Notes: a model not told the origin generated them from the sequence alone. Positions 1 through 10,876 are shown, counted from the stretch's first letter. The stretch: DNA of 34,147 nt from Geobacter sp. (GCA_009886055.1 VFJM01000431.1:1-34147); one strand, 5' to 3'. Translations and numbers: made by a program.

Positions 1-109
1 AGCTGTAGCGTAAACCCCGCTCGGGGTAGACCAGCGCTTCGTTGTCAGGGTAGCGACGGGCCATGTCGTCCAGAAGGGAGCCGACGGTAAAGGTGAGTTG
101 CTGTGACAT
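1..109 (-). CDS. AMP-dependent acyl-CoA synthetase, N-terminal fragment (runs off left edge)
   Basis: Reverse-strand reading MSQQLTFTVGSLLDDMARRYPDNEALVYPERGLRYS..., typical N-terminus of AMP-binding acyl-CoA ligases; AGGAGG RBS just upstream of the ATG at 109. Confidence 0.75.
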   Translation of the reverse strand, partial: MSQQLTFTVGSLLDDMARRYPDNEALVYPERGLRYS

Positions 110-187
110 ATGAACCTCCTATAGTGCTTTTATTGTAGTAGCTCCGTCTTTACCCCCTCCCCGCTCCCCTTATTATGAGAGCTTTTA

Positions 188-225
188 AACCTCCCCCCTG
201 ATAAGGGGGGATTGAGGGGGGTTGG
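188..225. repeat. C/G-tract palindromic intergenic element
   Basis: aacctcccccctgataaggggggattgaggggggttgg; a C6 run can pair with either of two G6 runs; located between two minus-strand genes. Confidence 0.5.
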
Positions 226-239
226 TTATATTTCCAAAA

Positions 240-1361
240 TTACGGGAATTTCTGACCCGGCAGTTCACCCAGCTTGCTTTTCAGTGCGGCCAATCCCGGC
301 CGTTCGTACTCCGGATGCCCTTCTTTTGCAGTTCTGCCGTTCATGATCGCTTCCGAGCGGAGCCGTCTGCCGACCGTCTTCTCAAGCTGCGTTCCAAGTT
401 TGAGTACCCGGTCGATATCCCAGCCATGCTCAAGCCCCATCTCGTCAACCTGGACCAGGGTGTCTTCAAGCGTGACCAGCCCGACGTAGCGTGGGTCGCG
501 GTAATAGTAGTCGCCGGTCCCCTTGACCGGACAGTCATCCATAAAGTTGGCCGGCTGCCCGCCCAGCCCCCCCAGGGTAGCCTCGAAGTGTGAGATACCT
601 GCCTGAAGCGCCGCGAGGACAGATGCGGAAGCGACCCGTTTTGTTTCATGGAAATGAGCTATATGCAGATTTGGATCTGGCAGTTCATCCAGAATCATCG
701 AAAAGTAGCGATAGACATCCGGTGCCGAAGCGCTGCCGTCATGATCGGCATGCTCAACGTCATGAGCGCCGATGTTCAGCCAGCGTTTGGTAAAATCAAC
801 CGCATCCTGCATGTCGGTTGCGCCGCCGATCGGGCTTCCCCAGATCGTACTGACGGTACCGCACATTTTCATACCGGCATCATTGCACTTCTGTATGCTC
901 CGTTCCGCCTCCTTCCAGTACTGAGGCAAGGTACAACCGGAGTTGGCAAAGTGATGCCGCTCTTCGGTAGAAACCATCATCAGGAGGCGGTCAGGGCCAA
1001 GCCCTCTCCTGTTCAGTTCTATGGCCCGATCAACCGCCGCTTCACGAATGGTGATCGCAGTCAGGCAGATCTCCTCATACTTGATGCCGCGCTTTGCGCA
1101 GCGCCCCTTGAATTCATCACCTCTCAGGTGTGCCAGGAGGGTTTCCGCGTCTCCGAACTGCGGCATGAGATGCGGATTCCCCAGATTGGTTACCTCTATA
1201 TTGCGGCAGCCGGCAAAGATCAGCTCTTCAAGATAATAGATTTTTGCAGCAGTGGAGATAAATTTTTCCTCGTGCTGAAAGCCGTCCCGTACCGTTATGT
1301 CGCCAACCGTTATTTTTTTGGGCATGCGGGGGAATATTTTCCAGTAATCGTACTCTGTCAT
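240..1361 (-). CDS. HMG-CoA lyase-like / pyruvate carboxyltransferase-type DRE-TIM metallolyase (divergent paralog)
   Basis: 373-aa ORF; VGDITVRDGFQHEE (DRE-like start), HFHETKRVASASVLAAL metal-binding HxH region, GLGGQPANF; no GGCPYAKGA loop. Confidence 0.8.
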   Translation of the reverse strand: MTEYDYWKIFPRMPKKITVGDITVRDGFQHEEKFISTAAKIYYLEELIFAGCRNIEVTNLGNPHLMPQFGDAETLLAHLRGDEFKGRCAKRGIKYEEICLTAITIREAAVDRAIELNRRGLGPDRLLMMVSTEERHHFANSGCTLPQYWKEAERSIQKCNDAGMKMCGTVSTIWGSPIGGATDMQDAVDFTKRWLNIGAHDVEHADHDGSASAPDVYRYFSMILDELPDPNLHIAHFHETKRVASASVLAALQAGISHFEATLGGLGGQPANFMDDCPVKGTGDYYYRDPRYVGLVTLEDTLVQVDEMGLEHGWDIDRVLKLGTQLEKTVGRRLRSEAIMNGRTAKEGHPEYERPGLAALKSKLGELPGQKFP

Positions 1362-1390
1362 CGACGCAATCTCCTTCTACCTATTTTAAT

Positions 1391-2317
1391 TCAAACGATC
1401 AATTTTGATTCCTGTTCAATCTTGGGCCCGAGGGCGCGCGCAACCTTGGAACCGGACGGGCGACCGAGATAGCTTGAGATATACAAGCCGGCAGCTACCA
1501 GTTCGGTCAGGTCAACACCGGTTTCAATGCCCATCCCGTTCAACATGCAGAGGAGATCCTCACTGGCGACATTTCCGGCGGCCCCTTTGGCATAGGGGCA
1601 CCCCCCCAGACCGGCCACGGAACTGTCCACAACAGAGATTCCCAGCTCGAGTACCGCCAGGATGTTGGCCAGCGCCTGCCCGTAGGTATCGTGGAAATGA
1701 ACCGCCAAACGGTAGCGAGGTACTACCGCCGCAACTTTTTTTACCATCGCCTGGGCTTTGGCGGGAGTGGCAAAACCGATCGTATCGCCGAGCGATATCT
1801 CGTAGCACCCCATTTCCAGCAACCGCAGGGCAACCTGGGCAACACTCTCCGGCGCGACATCACCCTGATACGGGCACCCCAGAACGCAGGAAACATAGCC
1901 GCGCACCTTGATGTTGCGCTGACGGGCAGCGACGATCACCGGTGCGAATCTCTCGAGGCTTTCGGCAATCGAGCAGTTGATGTTGCGCTGGGAAAACGCC
2001 TCGGAAGCGGCGCCGAAAACAGCTATTTCCTCTGCTCCGGCGGCGACCGCCGCCTCGAATCCCTGCATCCCCGGCACCAGGACAGGATAACTGACGCCGG
2101 GACGGCGGGTGATTCCAAGCATTACCTGGGCATTATCCGCCATCTGCGGCACCCATTTCGGCGAGACAAAACTGGTCGATTCGATCACGCGCAAGCCCGT
2201 TGCCGAGAGGCGGTTGATCAGCTCAATCTTTACATCGGTTGGAACGATGGCCGCTTCGTTCTGCAGGCCGTCCCGAGGACCGACCTCCACCATTTTTACC
2301 CGTTTCGGGACTCTCAT
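1391..2317 (-). CDS. liuE: Hydroxymethylglutaryl-CoA lyase
   Basis: 308 aa; [27 protein letters not shown], and [19 protein letters not shown] signature of HMG-CoA lyase. Confidence 0.93.
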   Translation of the reverse strand: MRVPKRVKMVEVGPRDGLQNEAAIVPTDVKIELINRLSATGLRVIESTSFVSPKWVPQMADNAQVMLGITRRPGVSYPVLVPGMQGFEAAVAAGAEEIAVFGAASEAFSQRNINCSIAESLERFAPVIVAARQRNIKVRGYVSCVLGCPYQGDVAPESVAQVALRLLEMGCYEISLGDTIGFATPAKAQAMVKKVAAVVPRYRLAVHFHDTYGQALANILAVLELGISVVDSSVAGLGGCPYAKGAAGNVASEDLLCMLNGMGIETGVDLTELVAAGLYISSYLGRPSGSKVARALGPKIEQESKLIV

Positions 2318-4329
2318 GGCAACGGCTGTTCAACTTCAGCAGTGAAATCAAGCAACTCGGCACCCTCGTTGACCACCGCTCCGACCGGATAATGAAATTC
2401 GGCCACGCTCCCGTCGCACGGCGCGCTGATAGTATGTTCCATCTTCATCGCCTCCATGATTATAAGCGGCGTACCTCGTTCGACTCTGACTCCGATTTCG
2501 GCCATAATCGCCACAACCTTGCCCGGCATCGGGGCGGTAAGTCGGCCGGCAACCGCCTCGTCCTCATCCCCGGCTGCACTGGGATCATGCCGTGTGAGAA
2601 GATGACTTTTGCCTTGGTCCAGAATGGTGAGAGTGTTTCCGTGCCGGACAATTGTCCCCTTCACCCGCATACCGCCAAGATCGGCCAGGATATCCCCCCC
2701 GGCACTCCGCTCCCCGCGGACAAACAAACTTCCCCCCGGCAGGTCAAGAATATATCCGCCGGAACGATAGTGCACCACAACCGTGATGGCCTGTTCCCCA
2801 TCGATAAAGTGCAGGTCATGGTGGTTGTCGAAATTAAGCCGCCAGCCATTCGTACGATGCCAGGGTGAGTAAGGATCAGAGGAAGAATGGGCTCTTTGCC
2901 CGGCTTCATCTGCCTGTTCCAGCATCAAATCGAGTGCGGCCAGGGCCAGGGTGCGGTCGGACGCAGGAGCAGCTTCGGGGAAAAGAGCGGAGCGGTGACG
3001 CTCTATGAAACTGGTGTCAATTTCTCCGGCAGCAAAGGCGGGATGGGCTGCAACACTCCCCAGAAATACCGTGTTGGTGGTCACGCCAACCACCTGGAAT
3101 TCAGCCAGTGCCTGTCGCAGCCTCCTTATTGCAGAACTCCTGTCACTGTCCCATACAACCAGTTTGGCGATCATCGGGTCGTAATGGATGCTGACTTCAT
3201 CCCCCTGAAGCACGCCGGAATCGATGCGGACATGGGCATTTTCGGATGGAGTACGCAGATGACGCAGCTTCCCTATGGAGGGAAGGAACTCACGGGCCGG
3301 ATCCTCTGCATAGATGCGGGCTTCGATGGCATGGCCGCCGATTACAATGTGCTCCTGCGAACAGGGCATCGGTTCACCCGCCGCTACCCGCAACTGCCAC
3401 TCCACCAGATCAAGGCCTGTGATCATCTCTGTAACCGGATGTTCGACCTGGAGTCTGGTATTCATCTCCATGAAGTAGAATGAACCATCCTCGTCAAGGA
3501 GAAATTCAACCGTTCCTGCACCTACATAATTGATTGCCCGGGCCGCCGCCACAGCCGCCGCACCCATCTGTTCCCGAAGCGCGGCCGTCATGCCTGATGC
3601 CGGTGCCTCTTCAATAACCTTTTGATGCCGGCGCTGGATGGAACAGTCCCGTTCGAAGAGGTGCAGGGCATTGCCCTGACTGTCGGCAAACACCTGGATT
3701 TCGATATGCCGGGGCCTGGTGAGATATTTTTCCATAAGAACGTGGTCGTCACCAAAGCCTGCCATGGCTTCACGTTTGGCACCGGACAGCGCTTCGTCAA
3801 AATCGGGGCCGTTCCAGACGACGCGCATCCCTTTGCCGCCACCACCGGCACTGGCCTTGATGAGAAGAGGATAGCCGATCCGGTCCGCCTCGGCACGCAG
3901 GAAAGCGGGATCCTGATTCTGGCCGTGATAACCGGGAACAAGCGGTACACCCGCCGCTCCCATGATCTCTTTGGCGGCACTCTTCGACCCCATGGCGCGA
4001 ATGGCAGCGCAAGGCGGACCAATGAAGACAATGCCGGTTTTGGCACATGCCTCGGCGAATCCGGCATTTTCAGAGAGAAAACCGTAACCCGGGTGTATCG
4101 CCCCCGCGCCGCTCCGAACAGCCACCTCCAGAATGACATCACCCAGCAGATAGCTTTCGCGGGCAGCCGGCGGACCGATATGGTAGGCTTCATCAGCCAG
4201 GGCAACATGGAGTGCTCCGGCATCGGCATCGGAATACACCGCCACGGTGCGAATACCGAGCCTTTTTGCGGTGCGAATGACGCGGCAGGCAATTTCGCCG
4301 CGGTTGGCTATCAGGATTGTATCAAACAT
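2314..4329 (-). CDS. liuD: Biotin-containing subunit of acyl-CoA carboxylase (methylcrotonyl-CoA carboxylase alpha type)
   Basis: 671 aa; biotin carboxylase N-terminus ([25 protein letters not shown]), ATP-grasp GGGGKGMR, C-terminal biotinyl motif MEAMKMEH. Its stop overlaps the liuE start (ATGA). Confidence 0.92.
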   Translation of the reverse strand: MFDTILIANRGEIACRVIRTAKRLGIRTVAVYSDADAGALHVALADEAYHIGPPAARESYLLGDVILEVAVRSGAGAIHPGYGFLSENAGFAEACAKTGIVFIGPPCAAIRAMGSKSAAKEIMGAAGVPLVPGYHGQNQDPAFLRAEADRIGYPLLIKASAGGGGKGMRVVWNGPDFDEALSGAKREAMAGFGDDHVLMEKYLTRPRHIEIQVFADSQGNALHLFERDCSIQRRHQKVIEEAPASGMTAALREQMGAAAVAAARAINYVGAGTVEFLLDEDGSFYFMEMNTRLQVEHPVTEMITGLDLVEWQLRVAAGEPMPCSQEHIVIGGHAIEARIYAEDPAREFLPSIGKLRHLRTPSENAHVRIDSGVLQGDEVSIHYDPMIAKLVVWDSDRSSAIRRLRQALAEFQVVGVTTNTVFLGSVAAHPAFAAGEIDTSFIERHRSALFPEAAPASDRTLALAALDLMLEQADEAGQRAHSSSDPYSPWHRTNGWRLNFDNHHDLHFIDGEQAITVVVHYRSGGYILDLPGGSLFVRGERSAGGDILADLGGMRVKGTIVRHGNTLTILDQGKSHLLTRHDPSAAGDEDEAVAGRLTAPMPGKVVAIMAEIGVRVERGTPLIIMEAMKMEHTISAPCDGSVAEFHYPVGAVVNEGAELLDFTAEVEQPLP

Positions 4330-4346
4330 AAATAGTGTCCTTTATA

Positions 4347-4371
4347 ACGTACCCTGATACACAGGGTACGT
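4347..4371. promoter_or_regulatory. Intra-operonic hairpin upstream of liuD RBS
   Basis: Perfect 10-bp inverted repeat acgtaccctg-ataca-cagggtacgt in the gap between the MaoC-like gene stop and the liuD start; no U-tract follows on the minus strand. Confidence 0.6.
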
Positions 4372-4416
4372 GCGTTTACGAAGTTATTTACCGACAGAAA
4401 GCGCAGAAAAAAACAT

Positions 4417-4893
4417 CTAGCTTACTAATTGAGTTGGCTCATCCGCACGACAGGCGACCAAATATTTGAAACCGGACTCCAGGACTGTTTCTCCCCGCTG
4501 GTTCCGTACCGTGAATCGCATTGTTGCCAGGCCTTGACCAGGCTTGCTTGCGGACCGCCGAAGATCCGACCAGTACGCGTCAACCGAAAGGAAGTCATCA
4601 GGGCGTACTGCATTCGGCAATGCAACTTCAAGTATGCCGAGACCTATCAGGATTTCGATACCTTTCTGTTCGTCCACAATAACTCGCGTACAGGCAGACA
4701 GCGTGTGCAGTGAAGATGCGATAATCCCCTTAAAGCGGGACCCGTTGGCAATTTCTTCATCAATATGAAACAGTTGCGGATCGTATTTGCTGGCAAACTC
4801 GATGATCTCGTCAAGACTTAGTACTACCGGCCGGCAGACAAGCTGTTCGCCTTCGGCGAGATCGTCCCAATAACGTGTATTCATCTTTGTCAT
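4417..4893 (-). CDS. MaoC-like (R)-hydratase/dehydratase family protein
   Basis: 158 aa; RYWDDLAEGEQLV..., FHIDEEIANGSRFKGIIASSLHTLS hot-dog/MaoC pattern; start overlaps preceding crotonase stop. Confidence 0.8.
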   Translation of the reverse strand: MTKMNTRYWDDLAEGEQLVCRPVVLSLDEIIEFASKYDPQLFHIDEEIANGSRFKGIIASSLHTLSACTRVIVDEQKGIEILIGLGILEVALPNAVRPDDFLSVDAYWSDLRRSASKPGQGLATMRFTVRNQRGETVLESGFKYLVACRADEPTQLVS

Positions 4894-5684
4894 TCCTTCA
4901 CCCAGGCTGGTTTGCGTTTTTCGAGAAACGCGGATAACCCTTCCTTTCCCTCCCGTGACGAGCGCTGGTCGGCGATCCTTCCGGCGGTATCCGCAATCAG
5001 AGCATCATCCACGGAGCGGCAGGCGACCGACGCGACCAGGTTCTTGGCTGCGGCCATGGCGCAGGGGCCGTTTACGAGCAGCTGAGCAGCCATATGGTCT
5101 GCAGCGGCGGCCAGCTCGGACTCATCGGCGACGATCTGGTGAATCAGCCCAAGCCGGTGTGCCTCACCGGCATTGAATGCTTCGGCTGTCTGGAAATAGC
5201 GACGCGCGGCGCGGGAACCGATCGCTGCAACCACGTAGGGAGATATGACCGCCGGCATAAGGCCAAGCCTGACTTCGGAAAGACAGAACGAAGCCCGCCC
5301 GGTTGCAATAGCAATATCGCAGCACGCGACCAACCCGACACCACCACCGTAGGCGGCCCCCTGAACCAGAGCAATGGTCGGTTTGGAAAGGGTGTCGAGG
5401 GTTCTCATCAGCTCCGCCAACCCCTTGGCATCAGCCAGATTCTGCTCATGGGAATAGTCGGCCATGCGCCGCATCCAGTTCAGATCGGCTCCGGCCGAAA
5501 AACTTTTTCCGCTGGCTGCCAGCATTACCAGACGCACCGCAGGATCGGCGTCAAGCCGCTGCAATGCATCGGTCATGACCGCAATCAGATTGTCGTCAAA
5601 AGCATTGTGCAGTTCCGGACGGTTCATGGTCAGGGTTGCCCGCCCACGATCATCTCCATGGATATGGATGCATTCTTCGCTCAT
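4890..5684 (-). CDS. liuC: Enoyl-CoA hydratase/isomerase family (candidate methylglutaconyl-CoA hydratase)
   Basis: Crotonase fold motifs SGKSFSAGADLNWMRRMA and ALVQGAAYGGGVGLVACCDIAIA. The ORF extends to 5756, but ATG at 5684 with AGAGAGGC upstream gives the conserved N-terminus MSEECIHIHGDDRGRATLTMNRPE. Confidence 0.88.
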   Translation of the reverse strand: MSEECIHIHGDDRGRATLTMNRPELHNAFDDNLIAVMTDALQRLDADPAVRLVMLAASGKSFSAGADLNWMRRMADYSHEQNLADAKGLAELMRTLDTLSKPTIALVQGAAYGGGVGLVACCDIAIATGRASFCLSEVRLGLMPAVISPYVVAAIGSRAARRYFQTAEAFNAGEAHRLGLIHQIVADESELAAAADHMAAQLLVNGPCAMAAAKNLVASVACRSVDDALIADTAGRIADQRSSREGKEGLSAFLEKRKPAWVKE

Positions 5685-5774
5685 GTATGCCTCTCTCTTC
5701 TTCACCCGGACTCTCATCTTGTGTATCCGCATAGATCCGTTTAATCCGCGTTCCATTACCCTGCATTGCAGGTT

Positions 5775-7382
<1,608 letters not shown>

Positions 7383-7428
7383 AATGTAGGTGAACTCCTT
7401 GGGTTGTTAATTAAATCGAAATACTACT

Positions 7429-8226
7429 TCATGTACGTAACGACCCTATAAATACCGCCATCCCTTCGAGCGTTGCCTCCCGTGCCTGAAGGTGCGGTGA
7501 ATGAGCGCAGTCCGGGATGATCAGCGTTTCCGTTCTTCCGGAGACACCCCTGACAATCGCATCAACCTGAGCCAGGGTTCCGTATTCATCGTTTTCCCCC
7601 TGGATAACCTGCAGGGGACGGGTAATGCCGGGAAGAGCCGCTTCCATGTTCCAGTTCAAATTTTCCGGCAATAACCAGATGTCAGCCCAGCCGTGAAACA
7701 TGGAATCGGTCTGCTGGCCGTGGTATCTGGCAAGCTTTTTCCGCAGAGTTCCATCTTCAAATGCCGTCACCGCCTTACGGATGCTGTTCAGGGTCAACTC
7801 CTCTCCAAACACATGCGCCGCTTCAACGATAATTCCCACCGGACTGTCCGGATAACGGGAAGCATACAGCAGCGCTATGCTGCCGCCATCGCTATGCCCG
7901 ATCAGAATCGGTCTTTCAATGCCACACGCCGTCAGAATATCCGGCAGAGCTACTTCAGCTTCCCAGCAAAATGGGTTCCCGCTCCGGGTCCCCTGGAGCG
8001 GATCAGAACCGCCGGAACCGTAACGGTCATAAATCAAAGCCGGAAGCCCGACCAATCTTGAAAGCGTTTCCGGAAAATCGCGCCATAGTTCGATACAACC
8101 AAGTCCCTCATGCAAAAAAACCAGAACCGGTGCTCCCCGCAAACTTTTCCCGGCCGGTATGATGGTTCGTGCCCGCAGCCTATGCCCGGCCGCCTGAAGG
8201 TAAAACGTACTTTCGGCGTGGGTCAT
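7429..8226 (-). CDS. Alpha/beta hydrolase
   Basis: 265 aa; nucleophile elbow GHSDGGS, oxyanion region FLHEGLGCIELWRDF, terminal catalytic His in PDCAHSPHLQ. Confidence 0.88.
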   Translation of the reverse strand: MTHAESTFYLQAAGHRLRARTIIPAGKSLRGAPVLVFLHEGLGCIELWRDFPETLSRLVGLPALIYDRYGSGGSDPLQGTRSGNPFCWEAEVALPDILTACGIERPILIGHSDGGSIALLYASRYPDSPVGIIVEAAHVFGEELTLNSIRKAVTAFEDGTLRKKLARYHGQQTDSMFHGWADIWLLPENLNWNMEAALPGITRPLQVIQGENDEYGTLAQVDAIVRGVSGRTETLIIPDCAHSPHLQAREATLEGMAVFIGSLRT

Positions 8227-8284
8227 ATCAGCACTCCCCTTTCAATCACAGAAGCCAGCCGGTAGAGTAGAGAACATTCAACCG

Positions 8285-9454
8285 CTAAGCCGCCGTCTCA
8301 CTGAAAAGTTCCCGTCCGATCAGCATCCGCCGAATCTCGCTGGTGCCGGCTCCGATCTCATACAGCTTTGCGTCGCGCAGCAACCGACCGGTCGGATATT
8401 CATTGATATAGCCATTGCCCCCAAGAATCTGGATCGCCTCCAGCGCCATCCAGGTTGCCTTCTCGGCAGCATACAAGATAGCGCCGGCAGCATCTTTTCT
8501 GATCGCATTTTTGCCGCTGCAGGCGTGCGCTACCGCATACACATAGGCTCGGCAGGCATTCATGGTGCTGTACATATCGGCAATTTTGCCCTGCATCAGC
8601 TGAAACTCTCCGATGGCCTTTCCAAACTGCCTTCGTTCATGGATATAGGGAATAACAACATCCATGCAGGCCCGCATGATGCCGATGGGACCGGCTGCCA
8701 GCACCGCCCGCTCATAATCCAGACCGCTCATCAGGATCTTGACGCCGTCACCGATATTGCCCATCACATTTTCAACCGGCACTTCGCAATCCTCGAACAC
8801 CAGTTCGCACGTATCGGAACCGCGCATGCCGAGTTTGTCGAGCTTCTGAGCGGTAGAAAATCCTTTGAATCCTTTCTCAATCAAAAAGGCGGTAATCCCT
8901 TTTGAGCCGGCGTTAATATCGGTTTTGGCATACACCAGCAGCGTATTGGCATGAGGGCCGTTGGTGATCCACATTTTGGTGCCGTTCAGAATAAAGCGGT
9001 CCCCCTTGCGGTCAGCCCTCAAGCGCATACTGACGACATCCGAGCCCGCTCCGGCCTCACTCATTGCGAGGGCGCCGACATGTTCGCCGCTGATCAGCTT
9101 GGGCAGATAGCGCCGCTTCTGCTCTTCACTGGCATTTCGATAAATCTGGTTGATGCAGAGGTTGGAATGTGCGCCATACGCAAGGGCAACGGCCGCCGAA
9201 GCGCGGCTGATCTCCTCCATGGCTACGACATGCTCCAGATAGGTCATCCCGGCACCGCCATACTCTTCGGAAACGGTAATGCCATGCAGCCCCAGATCCC
9301 CCATCTTGCGCCAGAGATCCATTGGAAAATGATTTTCGTGATCAATATCTGCTGCACGGGGAACTATCTCCACCCGGGCAAACGCCTTGACCGTGTCCCT
9401 CAACAAATCAGCGGTATCGCCCAGATCGAAATTTAATGTCGGATATGAACTCAT
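8285..9454 (-). CDS. liuA: Isovaleryl-CoA dehydrogenase
   Basis: 389 aa acyl-CoA dehydrogenase; [15 protein letters not shown] (helix-G Glu) and [20 protein letters not shown], the pattern of the isovaleryl-CoA dehydrogenase subfamily. Confidence 0.92.
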   Translation of the reverse strand: MSSYPTLNFDLGDTADLLRDTVKAFARVEIVPRAADIDHENHFPMDLWRKMGDLGLHGITVSEEYGGAGMTYLEHVVAMEEISRASAAVALAYGAHSNLCINQIYRNASEEQKRRYLPKLISGEHVGALAMSEAGAGSDVVSMRLRADRKGDRFILNGTKMWITNGPHANTLLVYAKTDINAGSKGITAFLIEKGFKGFSTAQKLDKLGMRGSDTCELVFEDCEVPVENVMGNIGDGVKILMSGLDYERAVLAAGPIGIMRACMDVVIPYIHERRQFGKAIGEFQLMQGKIADMYSTMNACRAYVYAVAHACSGKNAIRKDAAGAILYAAEKATWMALEAIQILGGNGYINEYPTGRLLRDAKLYEIGAGTSEIRRMLIGRELFSETAA

Positions 9455-9498
9455 CTGCGACCTCCCTTTGTTAGCTTGCGCCGGCGAACGGCAGAAGC

Positions 9499-9513
9499 AC
9501 CTTACGTAAAGGT
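9499..9513. promoter_or_regulatory. Candidate operator (palindrome ACCTT-ACGTA-AAGGT)
   Basis: 15-bp element with perfect 5-bp arms immediately downstream of the predicted liuA promoter -10. Confidence 0.5.
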
Positions 9514-9542
9514 AACATAATTCAGGAAATGTCCTCTGTCAA
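9514..9542 (-). promoter_or_regulatory. Predicted sigma70-type promoter for liuA
   Basis: Minus strand TTGACA - 17 bp - TATGTT, in a 303-bp gap upstream of liuA. Confidence 0.55.
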
Positions 9543-9757
9543 ACATTATTTTGATTATTTCAAATTTGTTCTGTTTTACCGATCACTCCTGGCCAATACG
9601 CTGAGATATGCCATTTCAATAAAAGCAGGCAAACGCCGCGCAATAAAGGACCCACCCTCCCGCCGGCTGACAAACGCCAGATTCCGTCAGGTGATATAAT
9701 CATGTTACATGCCGTTCCCTTCGATCGATCGGACATACGCAGATCCGCCATAAAGGA

Positions 9758-10570
9758 TCAGGTGCCGGAATAAACTCCCGGCCGTTTTTCCATAAAGGCA
9801 TTAATCGCCTCAACGTGGTCATCGGTATGGTGAGCCATCCCCTGAAAGCAGGCACATAAATCAAGAAAATCAGACAGATCCCCTCGCTGGGCATGCTTGA
9901 GCAGTCGTTTGGTCAGGCGCACCGCTCGTGGCGGCTTGGAAGCGATCTGAGCTGCCAACTCCAACGCCCGACCGAGCAGCTGATCCGGATCAGTTACTTC
10001 CAGTAAGATACCGAGGGCTAACGCTTCCTGCGCTGAAACAAGACGCCCCGTGAGAGTCAGTTCGGCGGCCCGCTGATACCCGATCAGGCGCTGAAGAAAC
10101 CAGGCCCCGCCATCACCCGGAATGATGCCGAGATTAACAAATGTCTCACCCATGACCGCAGTACTGGAAGCCAGCCGCAGGTCGCACATGCAGGCAAGAT
10201 CAAACCCCGCACCGATTGCCGCTCCGTTGATTGCGGCTATGACAGGGACTTCTGCCGCTTCCATGGCGAGCGGAATCCGCTGAATTCCCCGGCGATACTG
10301 ATCCTGTATCTGCTGGGTTGAACCACCGAATATTCCGCTTCTTTCACTCATTTCCCGCACGTTGCCACCGGATGAGAAGGCCGACCCCGCGCCGGTCAGA
10401 ATCAGCACCGAGACATCCTCAGCACAGTTAACCCAGGCAAGTGCGCGCAGAATATCCTCAACCAGAGCGGTGCCGGTCAGGGCATTGCGCACGTCATCGC
10501 GTCCGAAGGTCATCACGGCAACACGACCATGTATATCAAGTGTTGAATCTTTTAGAACAGGCTTTTCCAT
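9758..10570 (-). CDS. Enoyl-CoA hydratase/isomerase family protein
   Basis: 270 aa; GAGSAFSSGGNVREMSE, AAINGAAIGAGFDLACMCDLRLAS, IPGDGGAWFLQRLIG crotonase motifs. Confidence 0.9.
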   Translation of the reverse strand: MEKPVLKDSTLDIHGRVAVMTFGRDDVRNALTGTALVEDILRALAWVNCAEDVSVLILTGAGSAFSSGGNVREMSERSGIFGGSTQQIQDQYRRGIQRIPLAMEAAEVPVIAAINGAAIGAGFDLACMCDLRLASSTAVMGETFVNLGIIPGDGGAWFLQRLIGYQRAAELTLTGRLVSAQEALALGILLEVTDPDQLLGRALELAAQIASKPPRAVRLTKRLLKHAQRGDLSDFLDLCACFQGMAHHTDDHVEAINAFMEKRPGVYSGT

Positions 10571-10617
10571 CTCTTTTTTCTCCTATTAAACACGGAAGTA
10601 TGGGGTATGGCGCTCAA

Positions 10618-10647
10618 AATGTATCGCTGCGCTTACGTATATGTCAA
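10618..10647 (-). promoter_or_regulatory. Predicted promoter of the liu operon
   Basis: Minus strand TTGACA - 18 bp (tatacgtaagcgcagcga) - TACATT, about 50 nt before the ATG at 10570; spacer carries TACGTAAG. Confidence 0.45.
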
Positions 10648-10781
10648 CATAAAATAAAACATTTTTTTGTATCATCAATATTTTGTTTGACAGGGAAATG
10701 TAAACAGTGATATTTCGATAATCAGAAGATTGCAATAGTGTCATTACAGTCCAGAATACACTGGGCTTCACAGCTCCGGAA

Positions 10782-10794
10782 CTTTACGTTAAAG
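10782..10794. promoter_or_regulatory. Candidate operator CTTTA-CGT-TAAAG in the liu/liv divergent region
   Basis: Perfect 5-bp inverted repeat about 83 nt before livG; shares CTTTACGTWA with the element upstream of liuA. Confidence 0.4.
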
Positions 10795-10876
10795 ACAGCA
10801 GAACACCCTGCAGCTCTGATTCAACCCAGACAATACCATTGTTTTAGAGAGCCACCCATACTAAGGAGTTGTTTCG

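Noticed and set aside
648-1472. 274-aa plus-strand ORF
   Set aside because: Antisense to the metallolyase gene; no domain signal, no RBS noted.
3622-4335. 237-aa plus-strand ORF
   Set aside because: Antisense shadow of the biotin carboxylase domain of liuD.
9560-9751. 63-aa minus-strand ORF in the gap upstream of liuA
   Set aside because: No recognisable motif or convincing RBS; treated as non-coding spacer.
10687-10716. Plus-strand TTGACA - 18 bp - TATTTC as livG promoter
   Set aside because: The -35 is good but the -10 is weak and it lies more than 150 nt from livG; not enough support to annotate.
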